From NCBI GenBank assembly GCA_036873135.1, contig JAPTYO010000004.1, forward strand, positions 306,322-370,321: a stretch of DNA of 64,000 nt, given 5' to 3'. This stretch comes from Clarkia xantiana subsp. parviflora (Eukaryota; Streptophyta; Magnoliopsida; Myrtales; Onagraceae). The translations under genes and the position numbers were made by a program. The notes beneath the pieces are model-generated. The model worked only from the letters and a program-made list of their open reading frames with translations. It had not been told where the DNA came from and ran no database searches. The stretch's first letter is position 1. Each line of letters begins with the position of its first letter. Below, piece after piece: positions 15,378 through 28,600 of this stretch.

Positions 15378-17822
15378 ATGGACACTCCGGTAGGTTCCAC
15401 CGACGCCATCAAGCCCTTCTGTAACGAAGTCGGCGGTCCGCTAAACGGCACCGTTTCCACCATCCAGAGCTCCACGACACCGTCGTCCCAAGTCGTTGCC
15501 ACCTGCGACGCCACCCTGGGCCGCCACCTCGCACGCCGGCTCGTCCAGGTCGGCGTCACCGACGTCTTCTCGGTTCCCGGCGACTTCAACCTCACTCTGC
15601 TCGATCACCTCATCGCCGAGCCGGGGCTCAACCTTATCGGTTGCTGCAACGAGCTCAACGCTGGATACGCTGCTGACGGCTACGCACGGTCCCGCGGTGT
15701 CGGCGCCTGCGTCGTCACCTTCACTGTGGGTGGACTCAGCGTGCTGAACGCCATTGCCGGGGCTTACAGTGAGAACCTGCCTCTGATCTGCATCGTCGGA
15801 GGTCCCAATTCGAATGATTACGGCACTAACCGGATTCTTCACCACACCATCGGATTGCCGGATTTTAGCCAGGAGCTTAGGTGTTTCCAGACCGTTACTT
15901 GCTATCAGGTAAAACAATTCTTGCTCGTTTCCGAAGATCAAATCATCTATGTCGTTGGAATTTGGATCATCAATTTTCAAATGTAATTTAAATTCACGGA
16001 TGTGGATTATTAATGTCTAGAGAACTGGATCTTGATTCTATTCTGCAATACAGAACTGATCTCGCTTTAGTACTTAATATAGTTTGCAATGAATGTTTCG
16101 TTTTCCAGGCAGTGGTGAAGAACTTGGATGATGCGCATGAGCTTATTGATACTGCAATTTCTACTGCTCTCAAAGAAAGCAAGCCAGTTTACATTAGCGT
16201 TGGCTGTAACTTACCTGCAATTCCTCACCCAACTTTCAGTCGCGAACCTGTTCCCTTTTCGCTCTCTCCCAAGTAAGATTTCACTGCCCTGGCTTGGCTC
16301 ATTGAGTTTCTTTAATTATCAATTTGTTAGCTGGTTGCTATTTGAAATTTGTTTTTGAATATTTTACTAGCTTAGCTATTCCATGCATATAGTTTTGCTA
16401 GCTCTATCTGGAAAATGACTAGTAATTCCTTCGATTGCAATTTGCCACATTTTATTCATCAATTCATCCAGGTTAGAAGGAAATACTAACAGAGCTAGTA
16501 ATTTGTACACATGTGAAACTTGAGTTAGCAAATTGTTCCAAAAAAATATTTATTGCTAATAATTTGTTTGACTACTAGCAATTTGATAAGTAACCCTTGA
16601 TTTTGATTTACAATGCAGAATAAGTAACAAGATGGGATTGGATGCAGCAGTGGAGGCAGCTGCAGAGTTCTTGAACAAGGCAGTGAAGCCTGTGATGGTG
16701 GGCGGTCCAAAGCTGCGTGTGGCCAACGCCTCCAAGGCCTTTATGGAGTTAGCAGATGCAACCGGCTATCCACTTGCTGTGATGCCATCAGCAAAGGGGT
16801 TCGTCCACGAGCACCACCCTCACTTCATCGGAACATACTGGGGTGCTGTCAGTACTGCATTCTGTGCTGAGATTGTGGAATCAGCAGATGCTTACTTATT
16901 TGCCGGTCCCATATTCAACGACTACAGTTCCGTTGGTTACTCCCTCCTCCTCAAGAAGGAGAAGGCCATCATTGTGCAGCCTGATCGGGTCGTCATTGGG
17001 AATGGTCCCTCGTTTGGGTGGGTCATGATGAAAGATTTCCTCGAGGCACTTGCCAAGCGTTTGAAGCACAACCCGACTGCTCACGAGAACTACAAAAGAA
17101 TCTATGTCCCCGAGGGACACCCTCTGAAGGGTGTGCCAAAGGAACCATTGAGAGTCAATGTTCTATTTGAGCACATCCAGAAGATGCTGTCGGGCGAAAC
17201 TGCCGTGATTGCTGAGACTGGGGATTCTTGGTTTAACTGCCAGAAACTCAAGCTACCTGCAGGATGCGGGTAAGAGATTAGTTGATTCATTCCTCCTTTC
17301 ATTTTGCTATGCATTTTTCCAATGAATTTTGGTATCCATGACAGTTATGAGTTCCAAATGCAATACGGATCGATTGGATGGTCGGTTGGTGCAACTCTTG
17401 GATATGCGCAGGCTGCATCTGGGAAGCGGGTTATTGCGTGCATTGGAGATGGGAGCTTCCAGGTAACAGCACAGGATGTGTCTACAATGATTCGATGTGG
17501 GCAAAAGACGATTATCTTCCTGATTAACAATGGAGGATACACTATAGAGGTTGAGATCCATGATGGACCCTACAATGTGATAAAGAACTGGAACTACACC
17601 GGGTTGGTGGATGCGATTCACAACGGGGAGGGAAAATGCTGGACCAAGAAGGTGTATTGTGAGGAAGAACTGGTGGAAGCGATCGAGATGGCAACGGGAG
17701 AGAAAAAGGACAGCCTGTGCTTCATAGAGGTGATATTGCACAAGGATGATACAAGCAAAGAGCTTCTTGAATGGGGATCTAGAGTTTCCGCTGCCAATAG
17801 CCGACCTCCCAATCCCCAGTAG
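15378..17822 (+). CDS. PDC: pyruvate decarboxylase
   Basis: Thiamine-diphosphate enzyme converting pyruvate to acetaldehyde and CO2 in the cytosol, the committed step of ethanolic fermentation; its product is the substrate of the adjacent ADH. Four exons, 15378-15908, 16109-16272, 16619-17269 and 17345-17822, join to 1824 nt, 607 residues, the normal plant length. Visible features: catalytic Glu in [15 protein letters not shown], double His in [12 protein letters not shown], central domain [11 protein letters not shown], ThDP/Mg2+ motif from GDGSFQ to NNGGYTIE, C-terminal [10 protein letters not shown]. The first exon is strikingly GC-rich compared with its surroundings, common for plant PDC. 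The start at 15378 ([14 protein letters not shown]) follows a good TATA box. The extended exon-1 read-through frame ending near 15986 is intronic past 15908. No disabling change is seen. Confidence 0.95.
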
Positions 17823-18289
17823 AAAACCGGGTAACCGTGTAAAACCACAAACTTCAACTTGCCTGTTTCTGCTGCAACTCTATCAGTATAGATAGATGTT
17901 TTGCTAATTTTCTTGCTGCTTTAATGCATGTATCAATCGAGAAGTAGCTGCATCGACTTTATATTGGCATCCCCTGTGTTTGTAAATAGATTTGGTTATA
18001 TATTATCTCTTTGGTTTCATCATTCAGTGCTTGTCAATTTTTTTTTACACCCCAAAGCAATCATAAGCTGCAAAGTTAACAAAGTTTGTACAGTTAGTAA
18101 AGTTAAAAGTTAATAATTTTTTAAGTAGTTAATGGAACAACTTCAAAGCAAAAGAAATGATATGGTGCAAGCAAAACAATAGTAAAAAACATACTACACG
18201 CCTACTACACCGATGAATGATTTCGGTAAACAAAGTACAAATTTTCATCTCAGACTTGTGCTGCAAGCAACTCACCTGTATGCTGCTCT
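17823..18289. other. convergent 3' flanks of PDC and TTNL-1
   Basis: The 3' UTRs of the plus-strand PDC and the minus-strand TTNL gene face each other here. No additional gene is seen. Confidence 0.5.
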
Positions 18290-21200
18290 CTACTGAAGGT
18301 TCGGCTTGCTGGTGTATTCCATTTCACTTCTGCTTCTCTTCCTCAAACCATCTTCTACGTAATCAATGCCTCGCTTCCCATTTGTGTTCACATCAGCTAC
18401 CATCATTTCTTTTCTTCCAAGCCATGCCTTGATCGGTTCAATACCAGATATTCTTCTACCAACACTGAAAGGAAAAAAAAAAATTTAATTTTTTTTTGGA
18501 AAGATGAATCAAAAGAAACACGTAAAATTGTGTAAAAATTCTGCACAATTGGGCAACCATTGATCAAGAAAGACACTTAGTAAAGCTTCAATAAGAAATC
18601 AAACTTATACCATTTCATCAGTTGAAATACTCACCGTCGGAAGCAGTTCTTCTGTGGATGTTTGGCTAAAAATCCTTCGGATTGATCTACTGAACCATGC
18701 TCTCCATCCCAATCTCCCGACGCCTAGTGATACAGTTACCACAGATCTTTGTATCATCATATGAGGGTGAAATCAAAATTGAACCAACCGAGAAAAAAAA
18801 ACTTACCTCGGAGAAATTTGAAAAGTGCGAGGATGCATATTGAGTGCCCTCTCCAATGGGGGAATGCTGAAGCTTCTCTGTACTACTCAATGTCGAGTTT
18901 TCAGATGTTTCCTGATGTGAGGTTTCAGATGCAGAGATCATTCCTCTTTGGCAGTAAACTCCGAGTCCCTTCACATCCCATCCAGATCCAAAATCTGCAG
19001 ATACTGTCACTTTACCCTGGCAGGTTTTATCAACAATGGACTCGGGCAAACGGAACACCCACATGTGCTCGTTGCTTGTTGTGGCAACATTTGCATAGGT
19101 TTCTGCAGAGAAAGAGACTCCCACAGGCTCTATTTTAACACTTGGGTTGGGCAGCAGTTCTGCAGTGTCTGTAGCGGACTTATATATGACACAAATGGTA
19201 AAGCCTTTGAGTCGACTGCCTTGGAAATGAGGCGGTTCAAAAGACAATGAAGATCCTTTAGTTTGATGGTCGAACCAATCTGGAATCTTTATTCCTGGTA
19301 AGAAGACATTACCACACCAATCCTGGAATTTGACAACATAGCCATGAAACATCAGAAAATGCAATTCAAGACACGTGGACATTTGAGAAATCAGTGTACG
19401 ATTATGAAACTAAACATTATGCAAAATGTCGAATATACGATTGTAAAGCATCTCAGGTCTGCATTAGCATGCTGTACAACGGTACTCTATGCACAACCAT
19501 ATGAAATACAGGAACAAACTAAAACCAATTCGGGCAGAATCAATGATTATAAGCTCAAACTATAAGGTAAACAGACATTTGGTCTTATCAAAAATTTCTA
19601 AAATGAAATCTTGCAAAGAAATTGAAGTTAGAACACAGAAAGGATACTGCTATAGTTGCAGCTGTTCATGTGATATAAATACAACTTGCAAAGTTCTTGT
19701 TACAGTATTTTTTTTTTCAGCATCCAGATCCCTCATTGCACTGTATGCTAATTTGCAGAGCCTGAAACTGCAGCAAATTGAAAACGAAAAATGACAACAT
19801 AGAGGGGCTGAAGTAGTACCTTTAAAAGGAAGTCCTGAAACTTAGATGTGAGATTGTTGCACCATTCCAAGTGTATGATTCCATCAAGCATTTGGTGGTC
19901 TAGTCCATGGATCATTTTCAGCTGCCGACAGTTGGAAAGAAACAACCGTGTTCCACGTCCAAATTGTGAGAAAGAGAGTTTTTGCAGTGATACACAGTTG
20001 ACGGCCGATAAAGATAACAAGCTAAGTGGCAGATCTGGAACTGATTCAAGACTTGTGCAGTCATCCAATAGCAAGGTCTTGAGTGCCGTAAGCTGACAGA
20101 TGGTGTTTGGTAAAGAACGAAACTTATTTTTCCTTAGGTCTAGACTTTCCAAGGATAGAAAACCAACAATGATGGCAGGAAGTTCATCACCCAAAAGATC
20201 ACAATTCATTAGCTTGAGTACTTTTAGTGACCTTAACCTAAACAGTGAAGTCATCAACATATTGCTACTTTCAGGGATTTGTCTGTATGAAACCAATGAC
20301 CGAACGAGTGAAGATATCGAATTGGAGTTGCGTCTCTTACAGCCACACAAAGAGAAATATGTCAGATTCTTCAAACGTCCAATAGATAAAGGGACTTGAG
20401 CTATGGAGGTTCCATCAGCAGCAAATTTGGTCAAAGATTCTATCTGCCACATATCCTCTGGCAATTTGTCAATCTTTGAGCAACCAGACACGTTAATTAT
20501 TTTTAGAGATTTTACTCTGCAGAAGCTTTCTGGAAAGTTCTTGAGATTTTTGCAGTCTTTAAGGTTCACTGTTACAAGTCGCTGAAGCTGTCCAATAGAA
20601 GGGTGAATATCAACCAATTCTATACAATCTTTTAGAATAAGCTCTTCAAGATTTGGAAAGTTTAAGAAGTCAGGAATCCTTGTCAAGAAGTGTGAGTGGC
20701 TGAGGTTAAGAACTTTCAAGTGCTCAAGGTTCTGTAAGATAGATAGAAAAAGGATTAAATCCGAGCCTAATTTTTAAAAAGAATTCTGCATATACAGATA
20801 TGTAAAGAAGAAAAACAATACCCTGTTATTCTTCCAAACTTCTCTAAGATTGCTGTACTGCATGTCGATTGCTACCAACTGATCCATATAGAAATCATTT
20901 GGTATAAACTCGAGTGAAAAGTTGTGCCAGCAAAGCCATCTTAGTTCTTTGGATATATGTCCATAATCCCCATCGATATGCACATGATTAAGCTTGAGTA
21001 ACCTCAATCTCTTCATCTTGGAAAAGGCTTCTTCACTCAGTTTTAGATGGTCGGATTCCGGCAAGTCCAATACAATTCCTGTGACCTCTTCTCTCCCCTA
21101 ACAAAGTGATAACACCAGTTATGGTCACGTTAGCAACTAAAATAGAGAAACAAATGAACTACCTACATAACATTATGTGCTGTCCTATGCAACTAAATAA

Positions 21201-23661
21201 ACTTCACAAACTATTATCAGAACGGAACATGTTAACAACGGTGACTAAATGGAATGTAATCTACTCACAAGGTGACTTCTTAAAATGGAGAGTATATCCT
21301 CTTGGAACCATAGTCTGCTGCGCTTTTCGGGCCTTTCGGGAGACTCCCCCCGAACAATTTCTCTTCCCATGTCCCGAAGCAAGTCATGCATCTTCAGTTG
21401 GTTGTTCTGATCGACTTCAACCAAACGTCGGTTAACGAGGTCATCGATCCCTTTTTTTGCGAATAAACCGCAGGAGTCCAATATCCGGACCACATATTCT
21501 TTATCCCAGCCGACAAAGAAGCAAGCTATGTCAAGGAATAACTCCTTTGCTCTGTCATCATTGCCGAGAGCATCAAAACTTATTCTAAGTTGAGATTGTA
21601 TTCGACAATCAGGAATTGCATTCAACTTTTGAAGGGTACTTCTCCAGTTTTCAACACTTTTCCCGCCCAGAGAAGCTCCGAGTACTTCAAGAGCTAAAGG
21701 AACTCCCTTGCAGTAACTTACATATTCTTTTGATAGCTCAAGGAACTCTTCTTCAGGATGGCATTCTCTAAAAGCATGACTGCGGAAAAGTTCGAAGGAT
21801 TCTTTAATCTTGAGAGCCTCAACTTCATATGTGCAGTCCACTTCAATTGCCTTCAGCAGATCAGGATACCTCGTGGTTATAACAATTCTACTGCCAGATC
21901 CAAACCATTCACGTCCTCCTGCTAACTTTTTCATTTGATCCAAATCGCTCACATCATCAAGAATGACTAGTGCCTTCTTAGTTCTTAGTCTTTCCCTCAA
22001 AATACTGATTCCATCATCAACACAGCGTATGGCTAGATTATCTTTTAACTTCAGAATATCATCAACAAGCTGCTGCTGCAAGGGAACTACATCACTATAT
22101 CGCTCTGAAGTAACTCTTACATCAGCAATGAAACTCTTACTGTCAAAAAGATGGTTTAATTGGTTATATACAGCTTTAGCTACTGTGGTTTTCCCAATTC
22201 CTCCCATGCCCGAGATTCCAACCAAGCGCACCCCTCCAGATCCTGGATCTAGAAGTTTGTTTATGGGAGGCAAATGAGAGCCAAGGGCAACTGGAAATGT
22301 CGCCACATGAAGATGTTTCCGGTCGTTCAATGAAATTGATATCCTCCGTACAATGTCCTTCACAAAAGTTGCTTCACAACTGTTTCATAATGCATGGGGA
22401 AAGCATAGTTCAATTTAATGGTTGTAATAATACAGAAGATATATAAACAGGAAGTATGATCAGCAAAAATCAGAAAAACTACCTGTTCGCAGATTTTGCG
22501 ACAGCCCAACCAGACAAACTTGCAGCTCGGGTCATAGAGGCCCTCCACCTAGCAATCTTCACTAAGTCGTAGTTCTTTTCATGATCCTTGAAAGCACTTA
22601 CAAAGGGTCCCGTTTGGTACCGCACATCTGAAGGATCCACATGGTAAAACACTGGGAGAACCAGCAGCCCCATTGTTTCGTGACACTCCATTATCTCCAC
22701 AAGCTCCTCAAGGGGAAAGGTCGAATCTGCAAAGCCACTGGAGAAAACAACGACTGAAACCCTTGAATTACGTATAGCTTGGAAGAGATTGAATGACATC
22801 TCTTGCCCCAAGAAGAGCGTCTCTCCAGCCATGAGTGATTTGATTCCAGCATCCGTCAAAGCGTGATTGAGATGGCTGGTGAATTTCCAGCGTGTGTCAC
22901 TGCCTCTGAAACTCAAGAACACGTCAATCACTGGACAAGGTGACGGACCCTTAAAAGTGATTAAGGATGAAGATCTGGAGGTTTGTGTGCCATTAGAGAC
23001 GTGTTTGGGATCGTTGACTAGAGTCTCAATCCAACGGGCAATCTTCTTGACAAGCACGGCCTCATCGTTCCTGGTAGTGTTAAAGGAAGCAACATTGGTA
23101 ACATAGAAAGGTGAAATCAAAGTACAAGGAAGGAGGAAAAGATTTGAATTTTGATTACCCATCCGCCACCAAGCCCAAAAGAGATGCTGCTTCTCTCATA
23201 GCTTCCCTCCACCTGACCACTTTTGCGTGATCAAACCTGCTTTCATAGTCAGAAAATGCTCTGGCAAACCAGTCGCTTTGCTTCAGCACGCACTGCGCAC
23301 CAACACTGTAGAAAACAGGGAGAACCAACTGCCCCATGGTTTTCCTTGACTCGATTATTTCCACGAGTTCATCAAGACACCAGGTGGAATCTGCATATCC
23401 TTTGGAGAAAACCACCACCGCGATCCGACTAGATCGGATTGCTTGGACAAGCTCCGGCTGGATCTCTCCTCCTTGCCAGAGTTGCTTGTCATCCTTGAAA
23501 GCCACAATTCCAGCGTTCTCAAAAGCTTCATACAGGTAGCTGACAAAATTTTGACGAGTCTCTGCGCCTCTGAAACTTACGAAAACATCGTACAGGTACG
23601 TTTGTTCCTCAGAGCCTGGTATCAAGATCGGAGATGAATCGCTCATTGAAGATAGAGCCAT
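18290..23661 (-). CDS. TIR-TIR-NB-ARC-LRR-C-JID immune receptor, copy 1
   Basis: Intracellular pathogen receptor of the TNL class with two TIR domains. Exons (minus): 23661-23159 (TIR-A), 23070-22483 (TIR-B), 22379-21269 (NB-ARC), 21097-20822, 20731-19820 (LRR), 19322-18807 (C-JID), 18723-18635, 18464-18290; 4170 nt, 1389 residues. TIR-A: YDVFVSFRGAETRQNF, LWQGGEI, STWCLDELVEI with the catalytic-type Glu. TIR-B: DVFLSFRGSDTRWKF, STFPLEELVEI. NB-ARC: P-loop GISGMGGIGKTTVAKAVY, kinase-2 ALVILDDVSDL, GSRIVITTR, GVPLALEVLG, MHD as LKMHDLLRDMGREIV. The LRR exon holds about ten repeats (LKVLNLSHSHFLTRIPDF; LESLDLRKNKFRSLPNTI). C-JID begins DWCGNVFLPGIKIPDWF. The two small last exons end in a basic stretch, GLRKRSRSEMEY. 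The start chosen is MALSSMSDSS; an upstream in-frame codon at 23712 is possible. No frameshift or stop is seen. It is a tandem duplicate of the next gene. Confidence 0.9.
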
Positions 23662-24480
23662 GTCCAATTGAATCGTATGTATGCACCTAACCAGAAGAAG
23701 TTTGATCCACATACTAATTCAACATCAACCAGGAGATATCTGGAATCTGCAATTACCATGCAGTTTCTCTGAAACTTTCTATGGGATTATTTTACTACTA
23801 GCAGTTGTTGGAAGTGACGAAGGCGAAAATGCGCGTTGACTTCAAAAACCTCAAAGGAGGATCATCCTTTCTCCATCCTATCCCTATCCTTGGGCTAATC
23901 CAAAAAATTGGCACTGCAGAATTAGGACTATCCAGAAAACGACATGTTGAGTACCTGAAGAACTCCAGGGTTTTGAGGCCATCGGAGAAAGCGACGCACG
24001 GCCTAGCTGACGAAGGATTTCCTCCGTGAATGCAGCTCACTGGAGGGTGAATTTGTTGCCGGATTAGGCTGGGATGGCAAATCATCGATACTTTGGAGGT
24101 TCTCCGGTGGCACATTCTGGAAATCGTAGAGCAAAGAAGAAATTCCGATTGAATATTTTGCCGCCATACTTGGTCGGAAGTTGAAACTCGGAACAGAGGA
24201 CTCCCTTACAAGCAGGATTAATTGCACCCTTAAGTACTGAACCAGTGAATTTATTACCCTAAATAAATTGTTCTTAGCCCGTTCATATTGGATTTTTCTA
24301 GCATGCTCCCATGTTTTTTATTTTTTTATTATTAAATGGACTTAATAGAAAATATGAATTTTTTTAAGGATTTTTCTACAATGTTCCAATAACACCATGC
24401 TTTTAGTTTTTTTTATTACTAGTGTGGACTTAATTGTAACATATGTAAACTTTAAAAATATGAAAAAAAAATATGAAATT

Positions 24481-24768
24481 TTTTAACCACACATAATATT
24501 TGCATCATACTATTAATAATATCAATTTCTCTCTGGGTTCACCTTTAGGGCAATATAAAAATATAAAAAAAAAAAAAGTACCGCAAGCATAGTGCTCTTA
24601 GAGCATGATAGAAAGATCTGTTTTTTAACAACACCTAATATTTGCATCATACTATTAATAATATCAATTTTCCTCTAGGGTTCACCTTTAGGGTAATCGA
24701 AAAATACAAAAAAAGTACCAAAAGCATGATGCTTTTGAAATATGATAAATAGATCCGTTCATATTGAG
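24481..24768. repeat. tandem duplication, about 145-bp unit
   Basis: Two adjacent copies share atatttgcatcatactattaataatatcaatt, ttcacctttaggg-aat, aaaagtacc-aagcat and gat-gatag-aagatc-gtt. They are non-coding and lie upstream of the TTNL-1 leader. Confidence 0.65.
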
Positions 24769-25159
24769 TAAAAAAAATGAAATTGCACCACTATATTTGC
24801 AAAATAATTAACTTTATCAATACTTTGCGATGTTGCTAATTGCATCAATATATTTTAAATTGTACGTTTTAAATTATCATTAATTACTTCTTAAATCGTC
24901 AAAACCACTAAAATATTTATAAAAAAAAAAAAATCAAACTTTAGAGTTTAGACTCATAAATTTATACAGCTATCACAAATTAGTCGCAGTTGGATTGTTG
25001 GTTTGTGTCCTAAACCATAAACTCGTTGGTCTAGATTAAGACCTGGAGTGGAACATTTGATTAAACACCAACCTATTGAGATTCTTATTAATCGACGAAT
25101 GGTGATTCAAACCATCAGATTAGTTGATTTCTTCTTTTATTTTAAAACGGACAAAACAA

Positions 25160-25380
25160 AAATATATTTTTTTAATAATTAAATAAGTATAAACCATAAA
25201 CTAATACTTCGAAAAGTGGAAAACATATTTTTATTACTTAAAACGTTTCTTAACGCCAAAATCATTCGAACAAAATGAAAACCAACAAATTAATAGTTGG
25301 AACACCTAATATATTAATATTTTAAATATGGGACAACATGGCTATATTTGGGAATGTTTTCAGGTTGTTAACAAGATTCA
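25160..25380. repeat. dispersed repeat R2, degenerate copy
   Basis: The words aaccataaactaatacttcgaaaagtggaaaacatatttttattacttaaaacg and aatattttaaatatgggacaacatggc are recognisable as R2. This is the only R2 copy here that is not inside an intron; it lies in the TTNL spacer just past the end of TTNL-2. Confidence 0.45.
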
Positions 25381-25626
25381 ATTAAAACGTTTTCCAGCTA
25401 TATACTGATGTAGTTTCATACTTCTTGTTGTTGATCTATGTAAGTTTTTGTGGACCCATCACTAGGTGAACTAGGTGTTGACCGGTTGACCGACCTATGA
25501 CCGAACCTTTGGACCCGTCGAACGGAACCCCGAATCAATTGTTCCTTTGTGCAACCACCATTGACCACCTTGTGCTGCAAGCAACTCACCAGTATTCTGC
25601 TTCTACTGAAAGTTTAGCTTTCTGGT

Positions 25627-28600
25627 TTAATCCATTGCACTTCTTCTTCTTTTCCTGGGACCATCTTCAACATCATCAATGAATCTCTTCTGATATGGTC
25701 TTACTTTCGCAACACTGAAATGAAACGACGCATCTCCGTGAGATGGAATCACGAACCAAATGAAACAGTTAAACCGAATTATAGTAGTATATCATTTCAA
25801 TTACTCACCACAGACAACAGTTCTTGTGTGAACGATCTACTGAGCCATGCTCGTCATCACAATCTCTCGACACCTAGTGATACGGTTGGCATGGATCTTT
25901 TCAAAAATTCTATATTTGCAGAAATTCAAATATGAATAACACCCGATATGAAAAATGTACCTCGGACCAATTTGAAGAGTGGCTTGATGCAGATTCAGTG
26001 TCCTGTTTGATATTTGTAGCAGCAGTGCTACTCGGTGTTGAATTTTCAGATGTCACTAGATGTGCGGTTTCAAATGTGTTCTTGTGGTCAATTTCACTCT
26101 CAGCAGGCTTTTTGTCGAGTTTTCGGATCGGTCTCTTCATTTTAGAAGGATCACCACTGTGGTTAACATCAACAGGGATCATTCCTCTTTGGCAATAAAC
26201 TCCGAGTCCCTTCACATCCCATCCAACCCCGAAATCTGCAGATACCGACACTTCACCCTTGCAGATTAACGAATTATCACCAATGGAGTCGGGTAAATGG
26301 AACACCCACATGTGATCGTTACTTGTCGTGGCAACATTTGCATAAGTTTCTGCAGAGAATGAGATTCCCACAGGCTCCAATCTAACACTGGGGTAGGGCA
26401 GCACTTCTGCAGTTTCCGAGGTAGATGCATATATCACACAAATGGTAAAGCCTTTGATTCGACTACCTTGAAACCGAGACGTTTTAAAAGATAATGAAGA
26501 GCCTCGAGTTTGATCGTCGAACCAATCTGGAATCTTATTTCCAGGCAAGAAAACATTACCACACCAATCCTGCGATTTGGCAACACAGCCACGAAACATC
26601 AGAATTTGACGAAACAAAAACATTTTATTAAGTGTCAAATAAGCCTAAACCATGAGCAACAAATCTGATACTTCGTAAAAGTGGAAAAAAAATGTTTTTG
26701 TTGCTTAAAACGCCAATTTTAATGACAAAATCTGTAGGAAAAAGTGGAAAGCAACCAATCTGATAATTGGGATACTGAATATCAACCTTTTAAATCTAGG
26801 ACGGCGATTAGCAACATGATCTATAGTTGAGACTGCTTTTAGGTTGTAAAACCAACGAAATATGAGAATACAGAGCAGCAGAAACTAATACCTTTAAAAG
26901 GAAGTCCCGAAACTTAGGCGTGAGATTGCTGCACAATTCCAAGTGTATGCTTCCATCAAGCATTTGTTCGTCTAATCCATCAACCACTTTCAGCTGCTGG
27001 CAGTTGGAAAGGAACAACCGTGTTCCGCGCCTAAATTGCGAGAAAGAGATTCTTTGCAGTGACACACAATTAACTGCTGACAAAGAAAACAAGCTAGGAG
27101 GCATATCCGGAACTGATTCAAGATTTGCGCAGTCATCCAATCGCAAGGTTTTGAGTGCAGTAAGCTGACAGATCGTGTCTGGTAAAGAACGGAACTTATT
27201 TTTCCGAAGATCTAGACTTTCCAAGGATAGAAAACCACCAATGATGGCAGGAATTCCATCACCCAAAAGTTCACAATCTACTAGCTTGAGTACTTTTAAC
27301 GAGCTCAACCCAGACAATGAAGTCATCAACACAAAATTCTTCCTTTCAGGTATTTGTCTAGATGAAACCAATAACCGAACTAGTGAAGTAATCGAACTGG
27401 AATTGGACCTTTTACACCCACACAAGGATACATATGTCAAATTCTTCAGACCTGCAATAGACAAAGGGATTTGAGCAATGGAGATTCCATCAGCAGTAAA
27501 CTTGGTCAAGGATCCCATCTCCCCCATGTCCTCCGGCAAGTTGTCAATCTTTGAGCAACCAGAGATGTTAACTGTTCTCAAAGATTTCACTTTGCACATG
27601 CTTTCCGGAAAGTTCTTGAGTTTTTTGCAGTTTTTGAGGTTTACAAAGATAAGTCTCTGAAGTTTCCCAATAGAAGGGTGAACATTCACCAACTCTGCAC
27701 AATCTTTTAGAATAAGCTCCTCGAGATTCGGGAGGTTTGAGAAGTCGGGAGTCCTTGTCAAGAAGTGTGAGTGACTGAGGTTGAGAACTTTCAAATTCTC
27801 TAGGTGCTGCGAAAAAAACAAAACCGAGCATTAATTTATAAACATATTCTGCATTAAAATTAACAAGAAAAAGTACCCTGTTATTCTTCCAAACTTCTCT
27901 AAGATTGCTCCACTGCATGTCGATTGCTACCAACTGGCCCATATAGAAGTCATTTGGTATAAACTCGAAGGAAAAGTTGCGCCAACAAAGCCATCTAAGT
28001 TCTCTGGATATATGTGCATACTCCCCATCAATATGCACATGATTGAGCTTCAGCAATCTCAGTCTCTTCATCATCGAGAAAGCTTCTCCACTTAATCGTA
28101 GATAGTTTGATTCCGCCAAGTCCAAAGCAATACCGGTAACCTCTTCTCTTCCCTAACAAGTAATAAGAATAGTTATGCATAAATAGCTGAGTAAACAGAC
28201 GAAACAAATGAAATGCATAGCTATTATAAGAAGGGAACAGGTTGGTTAAGTTACAAATGCAAACTCTATAATACTTACAAGGCGACTTCTTAGAATGGAA
28301 AGTATATCCTCGTTGAACCACAATCTGCTGCGCTTTTCAGGCCTGTCAGGAGACTCTCCCCGAACAATTTCTCTTCCCATGTCGCGAAGCAAGTCATGCA
28401 TCTTCAGTTTGTTCTTCTCATCAACTTCTATCAGACATCTATTAATAAGGTCTGCAATCCCCTTTTTGGCAAATAAACCACATGATTCCAATATCTGAAC
28501 CACGTAATCTTTATCCCAACCGAGAAAGAAGCAAGCAATGTCAAGGAATAACTCCTTTTCTCTGTCATCATTGCCCAGAGTATCAAAACTAATTCTAAGT

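Larger units (their letters stand above)
23662..25626. other. TTNL-1 leader/promoter and spacer to TTNL-2
   Basis: 23662-24230 is probably the TTNL-1 leader and proximal promoter: 24020-24055 (cctccgtgaatgcagctcac...) matches the leader of TTNL-2 at 30924-30962. Beyond that the spacer is AT-rich. It holds a tandem duplication at about 24481-24768 (two units of roughly 140-150 bp sharing taatatttgcatcatactattaataatatcaattt and gggttcacctttagg) and an R2 repeat copy at 25160-25380. No gene is seen. Confidence 0.5.

Noticed and set aside
15441..15980. 179-codon antisense frame over PDC exon 1
   Set aside because: Shadow of the GC-rich PDC exon; antisense, without motifs of its own.
23798..24227. 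105- and 74-codon frames upstream of TTNL-1
   Set aside because: They lie in the leader region homologous to the non-coding TTNL-2 leader, and the frames are not conserved between the two genes.
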